From: Zeugodacus cucurbitae
Taxonomy: Eukaryota; Arthropoda; Insecta; Diptera; Tephritidae
Reading direction: 5' to 3'
DNA length: 64,000 nt
Assembly: GCF_028554725.1 (NCBI RefSeq)
Contig: NC_071669.1
Span: 25,271,001-25,335,000 of the forward strand
Shown: positions 61,962 through 64,000 of the stretch, piece by piece
Layout of the letters: the number at the start of each line of letters is the position of its first letter
Numbering within the stretch: position 1 is the stretch's first letter
Program-made: the position numbers and the translations under genes
Notes under the pieces: model-generated
The model's input: the letters and a program-made list of their open reading frames with translations, nothing else
Database searches by the model: none
What the model was told of the DNA's origin: nothing

Positions 61962-62749
61962 GTAAGTAACAGTTATAGTTAAAACTAATTCTGTGAACAT
62001 AAGCTGTGAAGAGTAGTTTTATTTACATTGTGTATTTTTTTGTTGACTTCGAAAAGTTAATTATTTGTGTGTTAAGTTAAGTGGAAGTGTGAATTTGTTG
62101 CTTCTGTTCTGTTGAGGCTTAAATCGACTTTATGATCACGAAATTAAAGTAGACATAAACAGTTTGGCAGATATTCTAATTGTAATGACTGCAATTATTT
62201 CCTAATATTATAAATAATTATATTTTCACTTTGTTTGCTGAAATAAGTGCTTAGAAATATATATGTACATATATACTTCTGCGGTGATTCATTAAAGTAG
62301 CTAAATCGCACACAAATTGAATTATAGTAGCCAATTTTTCCGAGTCTCGTTATTATTTCTTATCTCAAATATGATCCTATAAGAATGAGTAGTTTCGAAT
62401 CACAATTAAATATTGAAAATTATATTTCTAGTTTTATACTAACAAAAACTTATTTCGATTTAGGTTATTTTACCATATTTTTTCTCTTGTGTTTCTTCAA
62501 AATTTTGGTTTAATTAATATTTATTTTTCTTCACTTAAATTTCGTATTATTCTAACCAATTTTATAAATTAAATAATATTTAAACTAAATAAAGATTTAA
62601 ACGCATATATATTTTTTTACTATTTAAATATACATAATATTTTTTAAACTTAAATTCTATTTCTATAAAATCATCAGTATATTCTTTGATTTTTTAAACT
62701 TTAATTGATTAATTGTGATTAAATTTTTTTTATAAGTTTTGTTTGACTA

Positions 62750-62870
62750 TTAAAATTTTTTAGTTTTTATAATATTTTTGACGATCAACATTTTATTTTT
62801 AATTGTTATAATATTTTTTTCACAATTAAATTTTTTAATTTTTATAATATTTTTTTGGACAATTAACACT
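62750..62870. repeat. Degenerate AT-rich tandem repeat
   Basis: TATAATATTTTT recurs at 62768, 62807 and 62843 with a period of about 36-39 bp, each followed by an ACAATTAA/ACGATCAA-like word. Probably slippage-derived. Confidence 0.5.
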
Positions 62871-63892
62871 TTTAAAATTGTTAACAATTACAAAAAATAA
62901 ATATTTTTTATGATAAACTAATTTCCAATTTATAAAAATTTTTCAAGTTGTTTATACTTTTGTTAAAGTATTTTTTTGACAGTTAACTTTATTTTTTAAT
63001 TTTTACAAATTATTTTTAATTAAAAATTTCAATAGCATCTGCAAGACCGCCTTGTATAAAAATACCGCATATTTAGTTTAAAATCGGTGGCATTTATTTA
63101 TGCGTGTGTACTTACCAATTTGTACTCAGTTTAATTGCAAGTCCGTCTGTCACCTTGGGTTTAAAACTCAACAACAAATCGCCTATGCTCATTATAGTTG
63201 TACCACTTAAGCATATATAAGTGTATATATATCTACGTATATAGGTATATGCATAATGTATCAATATTTGCCCAACTGCAATAGGCATCGATAAATCCAA
63301 TATTTATGTTTACAATCGACGGTTAGCTGCTTGCAGTTTACTCACACACGCACATACATACATATATAGCAGTATATATAAAGTATGTATTTGCTTAGAG
63401 CCATAGTTGGCAAGCGCCTTAAAGCCAATATATGCCGCTTGTTGCGGTGTCCACACAGGTGCGGCTATTTGCTAAAGATTTCTCAATATGCTTCCAGTGT
63501 GCATATATATGTATACATTATGTGCTTGCCATTTATTATGCACACTCAATTGGCTATAGGCCATGTCCAAATACAAACAAACATAACTAAGTATGCCCAA
63601 TAAGGCCAAACATGCAAATGCGTACTGCGTTTCGCCATTGAACGCATATGCGTAGTACGTAGTAAAAACGCGAACTTCTTTTGCACAAATGGCCAAAAGT
63701 GAAATTAATTGTAGTATGATTAATGCCTTCGAGCGAACGTTTTGTCCAAAGTGTGCGACGTGCCTTCGTAGAAGTTCTTAAGCGAAAGTCAATATAAAAA
63801 TAAAAATATAAAAATAAAATGTGTCAATTACTTTTGTTTATAACACTTCAATGTGTTTACCAACTTGCGTTCGCTATTTTTATTGGCACAAA

Positions 63893-63910
63893 AACACACA
63901 CACACACACA
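63893..63910. repeat. (CA)n microsatellite
   Basis: A pure CA dinucleotide run of about 18 bp, followed by CATACATACA. Confidence 0.85.
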
Positions 63911-64000
63911 TACATACAAGTATGTACATATGTCAACATTTTATTTGAGCATTTCGCATCATTTATGTTGTTTATGATTCAGATTTCTGATAACTTTCAT

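Larger units (their letters stand above)
61962..64000 (+). other. Intron 1 of the second comm-family gene (incomplete)
   Basis: Begins GTAAGT. The exon-1 frame read through ends at once (TAA at 61967), so splicing is required. No acceptor followed by a comm-like tail is found before the window ends. 62200-63020 is extremely AT-rich. 63100-63900 is ordinary spacer with TATATG micro-repeats. Confidence 0.7.

Noticed and set aside
1..64000. tRNA, rRNA, miRNA, CRISPR, viral or toxin genes
   Set aside because: No cloverleaf with A/B boxes, known fly microRNA seed hairpin, regularly spaced repeat array, viral gene block or toxin gene was seen on reading both strands. A tRNAscan-SE or Infernal run would be needed to exclude small RNAs.

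Overview
This is nuclear DNA from a higher fly (Diptera). It is most probably a tephritid fruit fly of the Bactrocera/Ceratitis type, although the family-level call is inference. The grounds are a commissureless-family locus, arthropod Inr+DPE core promoters, AT-rich non-coding DNA full of CATA/TATG micro-repeats, and many decayed fly-type transposons (mariner, RTE-like and jockey-like LINEs, Helitron, MITEs). No bacterial, organellar or viral gene blocks were seen.

Two protein-coding genes can be supported. They are paralogues in the same orientation with start codons about 43.8 kb apart. The first is complete. Exon 1 is 17679-18258 and exon 2 is 24930-25615, separated by a 6.67-kb intron. 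Together they encode 421 residues with one transmembrane segment, a PPCY motif and an LPTY motif with the spacing known from Drosophila Commissureless. Comm sorts the axon-guidance receptor Robo to late endosomes. The second gene (exon 1 at 61469-61961) encodes a related 164-residue N-terminal half. Its membrane segment aligns without gaps to the first, and its splice donor lies at the same residue and phase. Its second exon lies beyond the window. Each gene has a TATA-less promoter with an initiator and a perfectly spaced DPE (predicted +1 at 17370 and 61074).

Layout: 1-17.3 kb is non-coding with TE relics (a TIR element at 213-1063, mariner pieces, an RTE-like LINE at 6.2-7.3 kb, a TA-flanked MITE at 7.4-7.9 kb, a Helitron helicase scrap at 9.8-10.1 kb, a MITE at 13.6 kb). 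17.37-26.05 kb is the comm gene. Its intron holds an unusual concentration of TGACAG and GCGCCTA motifs, and its 3' UTR holds a tandem Pumilio-type motif. 26-60 kb is a gene desert with at least nine mobile-element fragments, including the best-preserved LINE at 33.75-36.0 kb with a 554-codon reverse-transcriptase frame. 61.07-64 kb is the start of the second comm-family gene and an extremely AT-rich first intron.

The two comm-like genes are expected to act in the same process, control of Robo surface levels during midline crossing. The desert between them would be the natural place for their enhancers. That functional reading is inferred from the family, not shown by the sequence. No wholly new system was found. 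The most interesting signals are the paired Inr/DPE promoters, the two intronic motif clusters and the 3'-UTR motif pair.
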